Notes under the pieces: model-generated
The model's input: the letters and a program-made list of their open reading frames with translations, nothing else
Told to the model about the DNA's origin: nothing
Database searches by the model: none
NCBI GenBank assembly: GCA_024195265.1
Contig: JAJLRJ010000014.1
Span: 26,205,181 to 26,269,180 of the forward strand
Reading direction: 5' to 3'
Length of the DNA: 64,000 nt
From: Dendrophyllia cribrosa
Lineage: Eukaryota > Cnidaria > Anthozoa > Scleractinia > Dendrophylliidae
Position numbers and translations under genes: made by a program
In this document: positions 1 to 9,345 of the stretch, in pieces
How the letters are laid out: each line of letters starts with the position of its first letter
How positions within the stretch are numbered: position 1 is the stretch's first letter

Positions 1-639
1 TATTTTAAAACATTGGCAACCCGCAGTTAGCATAGCTAATCGAGGCGGGTTGTCAAAAATAAGAACAAAAATTAACATTAGCTCTTAGTAATATGACTCT
101 TAGTAATATCATAAACTCCTAGGCTTCGGAAAGCTGTAAACTGCTGGTGGGTGTAAAGGCTGTTGATTCGCTGGCTGATTCAGCGGGAGACAAGCAGTCC
201 GGCTCAAAGAATTTTCCCGCGATCAACGTGGGATGGATTCTAATTGCCGAGAATTTCTCCAAATAACGCTGCTTAACTCATGGTTCCACTGTAATATAAA
301 GAGAAAATTACATTTTTATTTTTTACTGAAGAAGTAAATTGCGAAATTTTTAAATTTTTCTATAGAGGTACTTAACTGTGAAATTTTTATTTTTATATAT
401 ACCCTCTATAGATTTTTACCCCTATGAGGTACGCACCAGTCATGCTCCTGGAGGTACGAATTCTAAAACATGAATGAGAGACAACAATAAAAACCAGTTG
501 TCTGACAAGGTAGAGTCTAAATGCTATAGCTCAGAAGGAGGTCGGACGCCTTAATGAGAGTATATAACAAAGTAACTGGTTGGCTTTCAGTTGAGGTTGG
601 GATTAGGTGTTTATATAGTTAAATTTAGGCCTAAACAAC

Positions 640-726
640 CACAGAAGCTAGGTGGTAACCTTGTACGGTAGGCTATGTAAGCCTAAGCCTAGCTGAGGTC
701 ACAGGTTCAATCCTGAGTGGGGATTT
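640..726 (+). repeat. possible tRNA-like / SINE remnant
   Basis: A stretch with a box-B-like motif (GGTTCAATCC, about 703-712) follows a weak box-A-like GCTAGGTGGTAACC about 50 bases upstream, and a T-rich run follows. This is the order of an internal RNA polymerase III promoter. No cloverleaf could be drawn convincingly, so a decayed tRNA-derived SINE is more likely than a working tRNA. The rest of 1-1380 is AT-rich and shows nothing else I can name. Confidence 0.2.
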
Positions 727-1389
727 TAGATTTTCTTTTTTACACTTACAAATTTATTGAAAATGAAATTCTAAGTGTCGACATTACGTCATATAATTTT
801 TCATAAGGTGTCTCTACCGTCTGACAAATAGTTCCTGTCATGTTTTTTTCGGCTCAATACCAAAATAAAAGATACCGCGATAATGTTTACGATGTTCATT
901 TTATAAGCATCCCAAGCGGTACCAATTTACAAATTTTGACCCCGAAAAGGCACGACAAGCACCTCCGTAGGTTACCAAAGCAAATTTTAGCAGTATTCTG
1001 ACTTTGTTTTTATACAATAATACAATAATACAATTTTTATTTTACTCATAACAATAGATATATACATTTTACAAGAACACACTAAACAAGAAAAACTACA
1101 GATAATATAATACTTCTAAAATATAGATTAACTTTAGAGCCTGGAGGCTAAATTAACCAAAACGTTTTCAAGTTAGCCTCCAGCCATTTTATTTTAATAC
1201 ATGAATAAAGGCTAAAGAAAATCAAAGAAAGAGAATTGAAGTTAATTTGATAATTTTATGAAAATTAGAAGAAATTTGAAACAAAATATAAACAACTCAG
1301 TTATTTTATACATTGTTGTGACAGTAAATAATGCTTTAACTTTTTGGAGAATGAAAATACCTTTAGTTCCTTAAGTTGATGAGGGAGAT

Positions 1390-1848
1390 GAAAACAATGA
1401 CGTTTCCATGTGAGCAAAATTGTTTTTACTGGCAACAGTTTTTTAGATAACATTGGTGTTTCCGCCATGTGAGACAAAATTGTTTTTATCAACAGTTTGT
1501 AGAAAACATTGGCGTTTCCATGTGAACAAAGCTATTTTTATCACCAGTTTGTAGAAAACATTGGCGTTTCCATGTGAACAAAGCTGTTTTTATCACCAGT
1601 TTGTAGAAAACATTGGTGTTTCCATGTGAGACAAAATTGTTTTTATCAACAGTTTGTAGAAAGCAATTGGTGTTTCCATGTGAACAAAGCTGTTTTTATC
1701 ACCAGTTTGTAGAAAACATCTGCGTTTCCATGTGAGACAAAATTGTTTTTATCAACAGTTTGTAGAAAGCAATTGGTGTTTCCATGTGAACAAAGCTGTT
1801 TTTATCACCAGTTTGTAGAAAACATTGGTGTTTCCATGTGAGACAGAC
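1390..1848. repeat. 52-bp minisatellite upstream of acidic gene copy 1
   Basis: About nine copies of a unit read as TTTGTAGAAAACATTGG, CGTTTCCATGTGAACAAAG, CTGTTTTTATCACCAG. The spacing is 52 bases in the middle of the array (unit starts near 1501, 1553, 1605). Two variants alternate, one with AACAAAGCTG and one with GACAAAATTG. The same unit recurs at 4441-5399 in front of the second gene copy, so the array belongs to the duplicated segment. Short open frames here on both strands are products of the repeat. Confidence 0.9.
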
Positions 1849-2210
1849 GAAAACAATCTAACGAACTCGTCGAAATACATGTTACAACTGGTTTTGGTTG
1901 TTTCTGATTGGTTGAGAAAGTGGCGCGAGATGTTTTTCATTCATGCTGGGAGTATCCTAATGACTGTAGTATTGACGTATTTTGAAAATATTGACAATTT
2001 TCGTAAATTCTTCCTATAACACAAGCCATTTTTGACACTATATTTTACCAGGAGCCTATTACCCTGATGTTACATATTCAGTGGAATGGCAAATGTTTCA
2101 TTTAGTCGGTTCGTTTTTCATCCTTGTTTGTTCAAATGAAATAAATAACATCAGATTTTGGTTCTCCTTTGAAAGAGTTATAGCGCCGCTAATTGCGTAA
2201 CTCTCATAAA

Positions 2211-2378
2211 TTAGCTGCTAATTGCAATCTCTTCATTCATTGCAATAAATAGCTATAAAAGGTTCAACAACACTGTCTTGTTCATTTACGAGTCCACTTT
2301 GATAGTGGGTACAGAACCTATAGCTACTAAACGCCAAAAAGTAGCCGTAATATAACTCAGTCGAAAACATTGTCGAAA
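2211..2378 (+). promoter_or_regulatory. TATA promoter and 5' UTR of acidic gene copy 1
   Basis: Two palindromic ATTGCAAT sites (2221-2228 and 2239-2246) stand 18 bases apart, start to start. A TATAAAA box follows at 2254-2260, so transcription would begin near 2285 and leave a roughly 95-base 5' UTR. The block is nearly identical to 5413-5581 before copy 2, while sequence further upstream is not. ATTGCAAT matches the C/EBP-type bZIP consensus; a C/EBP factor binding here is inference. Confidence 0.6.
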
Positions 2379-3065
2379 ATGACTACCCAGTTAACTACAC
2401 AGCGAGCAAACAGCAAATACATGAGACTGCCTTTCATTTGGAGATGGAATCGAAATGGTACAGGGAACAGAGAAGCTGAAGCGTTCAACTGCAAGGTCTC
2501 CGGGGCGCTTCAAGGAATTGCCGAAGTATCCGTGAAGATTGCATGTGGCCATCTACCATTCACGAACATCGACGATCATCTATCTCTCGAGGTAAATCGC
2601 CATCCCTCGCAGAAGAGTGAAGAACATGACGATCCAATGATCGAGCAATTGTGCTCAGAGACCGGCCTACCGTGGCCAGTCTCGGAACTTAACCTTAACG
2701 ATATTCCGCCCGACATTAAAGTCCTTTCCCCAAAGATGGAAGGACTGGCTTCGTCTCAGTCCGTGGAAGTAAGCTTTGAAGATGAAGAGAAAGAGCAGAA
2801 AGTTTCAGCGGAATTTGGAGAAGTTTCCTTTGAAAAAGAAGAAGAAGAAGAAGAAGACGGCGAAGAAGAAAATGGCGAGGAAGGGAAGGACGAAGAAAGT
2901 GAAAGCGGCTCATCGAGATTTATAAGACATATTTTTTTGTTGAAATATGGGGAAAAATTAACCGACGCAGGCAAAAACTTGAGCGACGAGGAGATGAATT
3001 TGTTGTATCAAGATATCTTCAAACCCATTGATTTTAACTCAATGCATGTTACACGAGCAAGGTAA
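2379..3065 (+). CDS. acidic single-exon protein, copy 1 (unknown function)
   Basis: This is an intact 228-residue frame from ATG at 2379. An in-frame TTG at 2370 extends it on paper, but ATG is the expected eukaryotic start and copy 2 has it in the same place. I do not recognise the family. Residues 1-80 are mixed and slightly basic (PFIWRWNRNGTG at 18-29, SVKIACGHLPFTNIDDHL at 51-68). Residues 132-178 are a Glu/Asp-rich low-complexity tract with a KEEEEEEDGEEEN run. Residues 180-228 form a folded-looking tail (FIRHIFLLKYGEKLTD, NLSDEEMNLLYQDIFKP). No signal peptide, membrane helix or catalytic motif is visible. The acidic centre would suit a nuclear or chromatin-associated protein, which is only a guess. 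A TATA promoter lies just upstream and copy 2 is 3.2 kb downstream. All three indels between the copies are multiples of three, which argues that the protein is or recently was under selection. Confidence 0.75.
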   Translation: MTTQLTTQRANSKYMRLPFIWRWNRNGTGNREAEAFNCKVSGALQGIAEVSVKIACGHLPFTNIDDHLSLEVNRHPSQKSEEHDDPMIEQLCSETGLPWPVSELNLNDIPPDIKVLSPKMEGLASSQSVEVSFEDEEKEQKVSAEFGEVSFEKEEEEEEDGEEENGEEGKDEESESGSSRFIRHIFLLKYGEKLTDAGKNLSDEEMNLLYQDIFKPIDFNSMHVTRAR

Positions 3066-3400
3066 ACAAGCTTCCTCCATAAATAAGCACTAGAATTGAC
3101 AGTAAACATTTTGAAGTAACGATGTAGAAGCAAAACGAGAAATAGCCAAATCTCGCAAAAATACCGTAATCATAATTTGAGGATGGACATTGATTCCATA
3201 TATTTTAACATTTCACTTGCCACCGACGCGACTCATTACAAATCACAATTTGTCTTGGAAAATATGAGTTCAGTAGTTTTGACTTCTATTTTTTTCTAAC
3301 AGTTTTTGTTCTCCTTTATATTGATGTTTAAATATATTTTCTTAATCAATTTGTCATAGTACTCACTTGCGCCGATTAGGCCGAATTTTTGGCAGCGCTC
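3066..3400 (+). other. 3' flank shared by both acidic gene copies
   Basis: The sequence after the stop stays similar to that after copy 2 (for example CTTCCTCCATAAATAAGC and GAGGATGGACATTGATTCC) until about 3390, which marks the right edge of the duplicated segment. No clear AATAAA signal is placed shortly after the stop. AATAAG at about 3082 is the nearest variant. Confidence 0.5.
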
Positions 3401-3402
3401 GC

Positions 3403-3600
3403 TTAAAGGGGCAATGTCACAGTGATTTTGTTGTGTTTTCATCAAACTGCTGCGCTTTAACAGGGATTTGTTCCTTTAAAGTGTTAGTGTAGGTCCTTCG
3501 GCCGGTTTCCTTACTGTTACCACAAAAAGTATAAAATTCATGAACCGCAACTAAGAAATTTATCATATTACCATGTCTAGTTGTGATTAGGTTGATTAGG
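3403..3600 (+). mobile_element. left end of an AGGGGC-type TTAA MITE (partial)
   Basis: TTAA at 3403-3406 is followed by AGGGGCAATGTCACAGTGA. This matches the end of the complete element at 23126-23504 (AGGAGCTATGTCATGGTGA) and the end of the copy at 56299-56682. The interior diverges quickly and I cannot place the other end, so this is a terminal fragment or a distant subfamily. Confidence 0.4.
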
Positions 3601-3789
3601 GGACCGGTTTTCATGTTGACTTAAGTTCTAGCAGACTACAGGTTCATGTACAATAAGTGTAAGACTTAAACTACACTACGTTGCAATAATTATCAAAATA
3701 AAGGATGTCAAGTACCACATGTATCGGCATCTTGGTGTCATAAAAGACTGGGAAAGAAAAAAGGAACTAGATCTAGTCAAACTTTACAT

Positions 3790-4180
3790 GTAAGCGTAAT
3801 GGTGGCGTAAACGTGGACTTAACAACAGATTTACACTAACTTTACACCGAGTCAGTTAAAGATCACTTCTTTACCCCAGCTTTTCACAGACAGCGTAAAG
3901 ATAGCCGCCAAAAGGTTGTCTTTACATCATGTAAATGAAACGTAAAATTGTGTTAAGTTAGACTTTACGCCATCTTTATGCTTCCATTACGTAGATTTAA
4001 ATCCCGACTTTACAGCACATTTACACCAGCTTTACGACGAGCTTAAAGTTGTTCTTTTACTTAAGCTTTACGCCTTCGCGTAAAGATAGCGTAGAGATCG
4101 ACTTTACATAATGTAAATGTAGCGTAAAGTTGTGTAAATTAGAACTTCACGCAAGCTTTAAGCTACCATTACGCCAACTG
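3790..4180. repeat. GTAAA/TTTAC-rich direct duplication inside inverted ends
   Basis: TTTAC and GTAAA words recur every few tens of bases on both strands. Two diverged direct copies are visible, about 3829-4004 and 4018-4174. Both contain GCGTAAAGATAGC-like and CTTTACAT.ATGTAAATG-like blocks, the latter a near-palindrome. The outer edges carry an inverted GCGTAATGGT (near 3795) and ACCATTACGC (near 4165). It behaves like a decayed inverted-repeat element with an internal duplication. No coding frame is present. Confidence 0.5.
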
Positions 4181-4440
4181 AAATTTGCTTTTTCATGCTG
4201 TGTGTGAATAGCTCTTGATTGACAGAAAAGAGACAGTAAGCAGTCTAACTTTACTTTCGGTACTCTACCTTATGCTCCTCGGTTCATTCGCTCGCTCCAG
4301 TCTCCCCGAGCTTGTTTCCGTGATTAGCTCCTCACTGACTGAAAAGAAACAGCAAGCAGTGTAACGTACGTTTCGAGCGCTAGCCCTTCGTCAGAGTATG
4401 GCGTAGATAATACCATCATGGCCATAGTGACCTATGTTTG

Positions 4441-5399
4441 TTGGAAACAATGTGAGCAAAATTGTTTTTATTGACTGCTGATGAAAAAAATTGTGTTGCC
4501 ATGGGAGCACATTGGCGTTTCGATAGAAGTAAACAGTTTTCACGTGAGCAAAACAAAATTGTTTTTATTTGACTGCTGGTAGAAAACGTTGGCGTTGCTA
4601 TGGGAGCAAAACAGTTTTTATTTACAGTTTGTAGAAAGCATTGGTGTTTCTATAGGAGAAAACAGTTTTCATGTGAGAAAAACAAAATTGTTTTTATTTG
4701 ACTGCTGTTAGAGAACATTGGCGTTGCTATGGGAGCAAAACAGTTTTTATTTTCAGTTTGTAGAAAGCATTAGGAGAAAACAGTTTCCATGTGAGCAAAA
4801 CAAAATTGTTTTTATCGACTGCTGGTAGAAAACATTGGCATTGCTATGGGAGCAAAACAGTTTTTATCAACAGTTTGTAGAAAACATTGGCGTTTCTATA
4901 GCAGAAAACAGTTTCCATGTGAGCAAAATTGTTTTTATCGACGTCATTGTATATCAACAGTTTGTAGGAAACAATTAGCGTTTCCATAGGTTCAAATCTT
5001 TCGGTATATCAACAGTTTGTAGAAAGCAATTGGCGTTTCCATGTGAACAAAGCTGTTTTTATTAACAGTTTGTAGAAAACAATTCGCGTTTCCATAGGTT
5101 CAAATCTTTGTATATCAACAGTTTGTAGAAAGCAATTGGTGTTTCCATGTGAACAAAGCTGTTTTTATCAACAGTTTGTAGAAAACAATTCGCGTTTCCA
5201 TAGGTTCAAATCTTTGTATATCAACAGTTTGTAGAAAACAATTGGTGTTTCCATGTGAACAAAGCTGTTTTTATCAACAGTTTGTAGAACACAATTCGCG
5301 TTTCCATAGGTTCAAATCTTTGTATATCAACAGTTTGTAGAAAACAATTGGCGTTTCCATGTGAACAAAGCTGTTTTTATCAACAGTTTGAAGAAAACA
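4441..5399. repeat. 52/106-bp minisatellite upstream of acidic gene copy 2
   Basis: This is the same unit family as 1390-1848 but longer and in two parts. At 4441-4975 variants with GCTGGTAGAAAACATTGGCG and CTATGGGAGCAAAACAG alternate. At about 4980-5395 the array turns into a dimer of 106 bases (AGAAA starts near 5021, 5127, 5233, 5339) made of one AACAAAGCTG half and one TTCAAATCTTTGTATATC half. Copies are very alike, so the dimer expanded recently. It ends directly before the copy-2 promoter. Confidence 0.9.
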
Positions 5400-5412
5400 T
5401 GTAATGTAATTA

Positions 5413-5581
5413 ATTAGCCGCTAATTGCAATCTCTTCATTCATTGCAATAAATAGCTATAAAAGGTTCAACAACACTGTCTTGTTCATTTACGAGTCCAC
5501 TTTGATAGTGGGTACAGAACCTATAGCTACTAAACGCCAAAAAGTAGCCGTAATATAACTCAGTCGAAAACATTGCCGAAA
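5413..5581 (+). promoter_or_regulatory. TATA promoter and 5' UTR of acidic gene copy 2
   Basis: ATTGCAAT occurs at 5424-5431 and 5442-5449, and TATAAAA at 5457-5463, in the same order and spacing as before copy 1. The 5' UTR is almost identical to that of copy 1, with a T-to-C change just before the start codon. The minisatellite ends about 15 bases upstream, so the promoter is very short or uses the array. Confidence 0.6.
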
Positions 5582-6226
5582 ATGACTACCCAGTTAACTA
5601 CACAGCGAGCAAACTACGTGAGACTGCCTTTCATTTGGAGATGGAATCGAAATGGTACAGGGAACAGCGAATCTGAAGCGTTCAACTGCAAGGTCTCCGG
5701 GGCGCTCCATGGAATTGCCGAAGTATCCGTGAAGATTGCATGTGGCCATCTGCCATTCACGAACATCGACGATCATCTATCTCTCGAGGTAAATCGCCAT
5801 CCCTCGCAGAAGAGTGAAGAACATGACGATCCAATGATCGAGCAATCGTGCTCAGAGACCGGCCTACCGCGGCCAGTCTCGGAACTTAACGATATTCCGC
5901 CCGAGATTAAAGACCTTTCTCCAAAGATGGAAGGACTGGCTTCGTCTCAGTCCGTGGAAGTAAGCTTTAAAGATGAAGAGAAAGAGCAGAAAGTTTCAGC
6001 GGAATTTGGAGAAGTTTCCTTTGAAGAAGAAGATGGCGAGGAAGGGAAGGACGAAGAAAGTGAAAGCGGCTCATCGAGATTTATAAGACATATTTTTTTG
6101 TTGAAATATGGGGAAAAATTAACCGACGCAGGTAAAAACTTGAGCGACGAGGAGATGAATTTGTTGTATCAAGATATTTTCAAACCCATTGATTTCAACT
6201 CAATGCATGTTACTCGAGCGAAGTAA
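5582..6226 (+). CDS. acidic single-exon protein, copy 2 (unknown function)
   Basis: This is an intact 214-residue frame, a close paralogue of the protein at 2379-3065 in tandem and in the same orientation. It differs by three in-frame deletions: two residues near position 12, two in the SELNLNDIPP stretch, and ten in the acidic tract, where the poly-Glu run is shortened to EEEDGEEGK. About a dozen substitutions are scattered through it. The N-terminal block (PFIWRWNRNGTG) and the C-terminal block (FIRHIFLLKYGEKLTD through VTRAK) are almost unchanged. Start and stop positions correspond. Family and function are not recognised. Keeping both copies open despite indels suggests both are expressed; a very recent duplication would look the same. 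Confidence 0.72.
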   Translation: MTTQLTTQRANYVRLPFIWRWNRNGTGNSESEAFNCKVSGALHGIAEVSVKIACGHLPFTNIDDHLSLEVNRHPSQKSEEHDDPMIEQSCSETGLPRPVSELNDIPPEIKDLSPKMEGLASSQSVEVSFKDEEKEQKVSAEFGEVSFEEEDGEEGKDEESESGSSRFIRHIFLLKYGEKLTDAGKNLSDEEMNLLYQDIFKPIDFNSMHVTRAK

Positions 6227-6480
6227 ACAAGCTTCCTCCATAAATAAGCACTAGAATTAACAGTAAGTATTGTAAAGTAACCATGTAGCACCGAAACGAA
6301 AAATAGCTAAATCTCGCAAAAATATATAAGCACTAGAAGTTACAGTAAATAATGTAAAGTAACATGCAGAACCAAAATAAAAAACAGTCAAATCACGGAA
6401 AAATATCGTTGTCATAATATGAGGATGGACATTGATTCCATATTTTAACATTTCACGTGCCACCGATGCAGCACAAGAGT
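6227..6480 (+). repeat. 3' flank of copy 2 with internal tandem duplication
   Basis: The block beginning TAAATAAGCACTAGAATT (6239) is repeated, diverged, from about 6323 (ATATAAGCACTAGAAGTT). Copy 1 has only one. The duplicated piece is about 85 bases and runs to the AAATATCG near 6400. It lies in the probable 3' UTR. From 6480 to 7150 I see no gene; 6650-7040 is rich in GAATTTTAGA-like words, a degenerate simple repeat. Confidence 0.5.
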
Positions 6481-7190
6481 TTCTTTAGAAATCACAATTC
6501 GTTTGGAAAAATATGAGCAAGTATTGCTTCTATTTTTTCACAGTTTTTGTGCTTCTTACTGCGATCAGGCCCAATTTTAACCCCGCTCTAATTTCGCTCC
6601 TCATATAATCTCTCACAGGACCTGTAGGCTTAGATACAAAATTCCGGAATTTTTTTGAGAATTTAAGACATCGAAAAGAATTTTAGAAAATCTCGGGAAT
6701 TTTAGACAATGAGTAAAATTTGGTAGAATTTTAGAGAAATATCAGTTTCCAGGTACCACTTTGAAAATTTTACACAAGCAAAAACGTCGCGAAAGTGTTT
6801 ATTTTGTGTTATCGCTGACCAACTTGAGGGCTCACTCTCACAGTTGTGTCTACAGTGCAATTAATCAGCGGTTTCCCACTCAAATTATGCTTTCCACATC
6901 TTTGTTCAGTCTGTTGGTAGCAACTATGGCTGATTCCAGTGAGCCATCTACCAGCTCACAGTCAGAATTTTCGAGAATTTTAGAAATTTTTGAAAGAATT
7001 TTAGAGCTTTTTGGAGAAATTCCGGAAAGAAGTTTAGCCTATTTTCGGGAATTTTGTATCTAAGCCTATCACAGGACCTCGTCCCCACCGACGCAACACC
7101 ACATTAGCTTCAGAAACTTACCTGTTTATACAGTCATAATATGTCTTGGACAATACAGTTGAACGTTGAACCTCCCTTAAGCGACCACCC

Positions 7191-7255
7191 TAATCTCGTA
7201 CCCAGATCTCACTCGTGCTTCAACTGTGACCGTGGGAGACCTGGGTACGAGATAA
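7191..7255. mobile_element. 65-bp foldback insertion with 9-bp target duplication
   Basis: The sequence begins TAATCTCGTACCCAG and ends CTGGGTACGAGATAA, forming a stem of about 15 pairs with more pairing inside (TCTC/GGGAGA). It is bracketed by the direct repeat CGACCACCC at 7182-7190 and 7256-7264. Removing it restores the sub-terminal region of the host element. The 9-bp duplication resembles that of Mutator-like elements, but nothing else assigns a family. Confidence 0.65.
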
Positions 7256-7390
7256 CGACCACCCAAAATGCAAAGCCATTGTGGTCGCTTACGAGAGGTC
7301 AGAGCACAGAGGGTCTTAACTTTGAATGATATGAACCTGTAGTAATTTGAAAATACAGAGCACCTATCAGCGCAAGATATTTTATCATAT

Positions 7391-7434
7391 AATATAATAA
7401 TAATAATAATAATAATAATAAACATAATAATAAT
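7391..7434. repeat. (AAT)n microsatellite
   Basis: About 12 AAT triplets, with one interruption at AAACAT, lie inside the TA-flanked element. Confidence 0.9.
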
Positions 7435-7700
7435 TTAGTAATTCATATGGCGCATTACTATAAGAATAATCTAATGCGCCTAACAATATAAGAGAAAATA
7501 TAGACGTCTCACTTTATTCAATTTGCGTCAGTCTGTAGTGACATCGAAATATGGGCGAGTGGTCGCTTACCAGAGGTTAAAAACAATAGAAAAATTGAAA
7601 TCACCAGCGTTGAAAGTGGTCGCGGTCTCTTACGAGAGGTGGTCGCTTACTAGAGGTTTCAACTATAATGATTTCACTAGAAAATTTTGGTATTTTGGAA

Positions 7701-8394
7701 AAGTGGTCGGTTAGGAGAGGTGGTCGCTTAGGAGAGAAGGTCGCTTAGGAGAGGTGGTCGGTTAGGAGAGGTGGTCGGTTAGGAGAGTTGGTCGGTTAGG
7801 AGAGGTCGTCGGTAAGGAGAGGTAGTCGCTTAAGAGAGGTGGTCGCTTAGGAGAGGTGGTCGCTTAGGAGAGGTGGTTGCTTAGGAGAGATAGTCGGTTA
7901 GGAGAGGTGGTCGGTAAGGAGAGGTGGTCGCTTAGGAGAGGTGGTCGCTTAGAAGGGGTGGTCGTTTAGAAGGGGTGGTCGCTTAGAAGGGGTGGTCGCT
8001 TAGAAGGGGTGGTCGCTTAGAAAGGGTTGGTCGTTTAGAAGGGGTGGTCGCTTAGGAGAGGTGGTCGCTTAGGAGAGGTAGTCAGTTAGGAGAGGTGGTC
8101 GGTTAGGAGAGGTGGTCGGTTAGGAGAGGTAGTCGCTTAGCTGAAGAGGTGATCGCTTAGGAGAGGTGGTCGCTTAGGAGAGGTAGTCGGTTAGGAGAGG
8201 TGGTCGGTTAGGAGAGGTGGTAGGTAAGGAGAGGTGGTCGCTTAGAAGGGGTGGTCGCTTAGGAGAAGTGGTCGCTTAGGAGAGGTAGTCGGTTAGGAGA
8301 GGTGGTCGGTAAGGAGAGGTAGTCGCTTAGAAGAGGTGGTCGCTTAGAAGAGGTGGTCGCTTAGAAGAGGTGGTCGCTTAGGAGGGGTGGTCGT
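7701..8394. repeat. 17-bp minisatellite GGTCGCTTAGGAGAGGT, about 41 copies
   Basis: A continuous array of 17-base units: G/T GGTCG C/G TTAGGAGAGGT. Sub-blocks differ by single bases: GTCGGTTAGG, GTCGCTTAGG, and GTCGCTTAGAAGGGG around 7950-8040. The alternating blocks suggest local duplications of several units at a time. It ends at the right end of the TIR element, whose terminal sequence is itself a diverged unit. Confidence 0.95.
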
Positions 8395-9269
8395 ACGTGG
8401 AGGTTCCACTGTATGAGCAAGTATTGACCTCCGACGAAAGGAATATATATTTCAGTTTTTCTGAAAGATTAACGACAAATCTGTTTATTCTGTCAAGTAT
8501 GTAAAAGCTGAATGGTGTGATAATTTCTAAGCTATAGAAGTTGCATGTAGCAGACATAGGGTGTGAAAGCAACCGTTTGTGACGTAAAGTAATGTAACGA
8601 CAGATTTGTAAACGGAATATTCAGACACGCTTGGGATAGGATTAGTGACACTCAAGTATACAATTGTTTATCCACGCCTTAGGAAATGACTCAAATCAGA
8701 ATGTAAAGGAATAATTGTGAACCTTAATTTCTGTAGAATGTAGCCAGATTTATGTATCAAGGCCTAGTAATTATATGGACGTATATCCGCCCATAACATG
8801 TATAAATAAGTTGAACATTGTAACTTTTAGACCATATTGTCCAGAACAGAAAGTCCGGAGATTGTACTAGATTGCTACTAGATTGTTATTAGATTGTACA
8901 AAGGATGTGTAATCTTGAAGAGTTGTCATAATCCGCAGAAAAGAGAAAGATACAGTCCTCGTTTTGTGTGGACCAGCGTGTGCGGAGGGATTCCTAAAAG
9001 CATGGAAAATTCCGCGAAACCATTTGTCTCATAGTTTTTATTCTTACTGATGTTTTAATATATTTTTAATAAATTTGTCATAGTACCTTTTTTCTGCTCT
9101 TGTCTTTTTTGTTAATTTATTGTAAATTTTACGTTGTCCTTTGATATATATTTTTTATTTTGCCGAGTGTAAAGTTTGAGATAAACAGTGAATCACATGC
9201 CGTTCTTCTTTGTATCTTGGCTACGGAAAATACCTTACGGGCATGACTGACGGTTTTCGATGAAAAGAA

Positions 9270-9345
9270 ATTCTCCACGTGTCTCGCGCTCCGCGCTCGT
9301 TGCTTGCGCGCTCCGCGTTCGTTGCTTGCGTGCTCCGCGCTCCAC
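9270..9345. repeat. short GC-rich tandem repeat
   Basis: CGCGCTCCGCGCTCGTTGCT recurs about three times with a period near 22-30 bases. It is distinctly richer in GC than its surroundings. The flanking stretches 8420-9270 and 9345-10030 contain no gene I can support; open frames there read through the repeat. Confidence 0.7.

Larger units (their letters stand above)
7156..8411. mobile_element. TA-flanked TIR element whose ends seeded a minisatellite
   Basis: The left end reads CAGTTGAAC with CCTCCCTTAAGCGACCACC shortly inside. The right end reads GGAGGTTCCACTG, preceded by GGGTGGTCG. TA dinucleotides flank it at 7154-7155 and 8412-8413. CAGTgGAAC ends with a TA target site are typical of pogo/Tigger-type members of the Tc1/mariner superfamily. 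No transposase is present, so it is non-autonomous. The interior is an AT-rich stretch followed by the 17-bp array at 7701-8394, whose unit is the reverse complement of the sub-terminal AAGCGACCACC sequence. Confidence 0.7.

Noticed and set aside
7701..8394. CRISPR-like regular repeat
   Set aside because: There are no spacers. It is a pure 17-bp tandem repeat in a eukaryotic genome.
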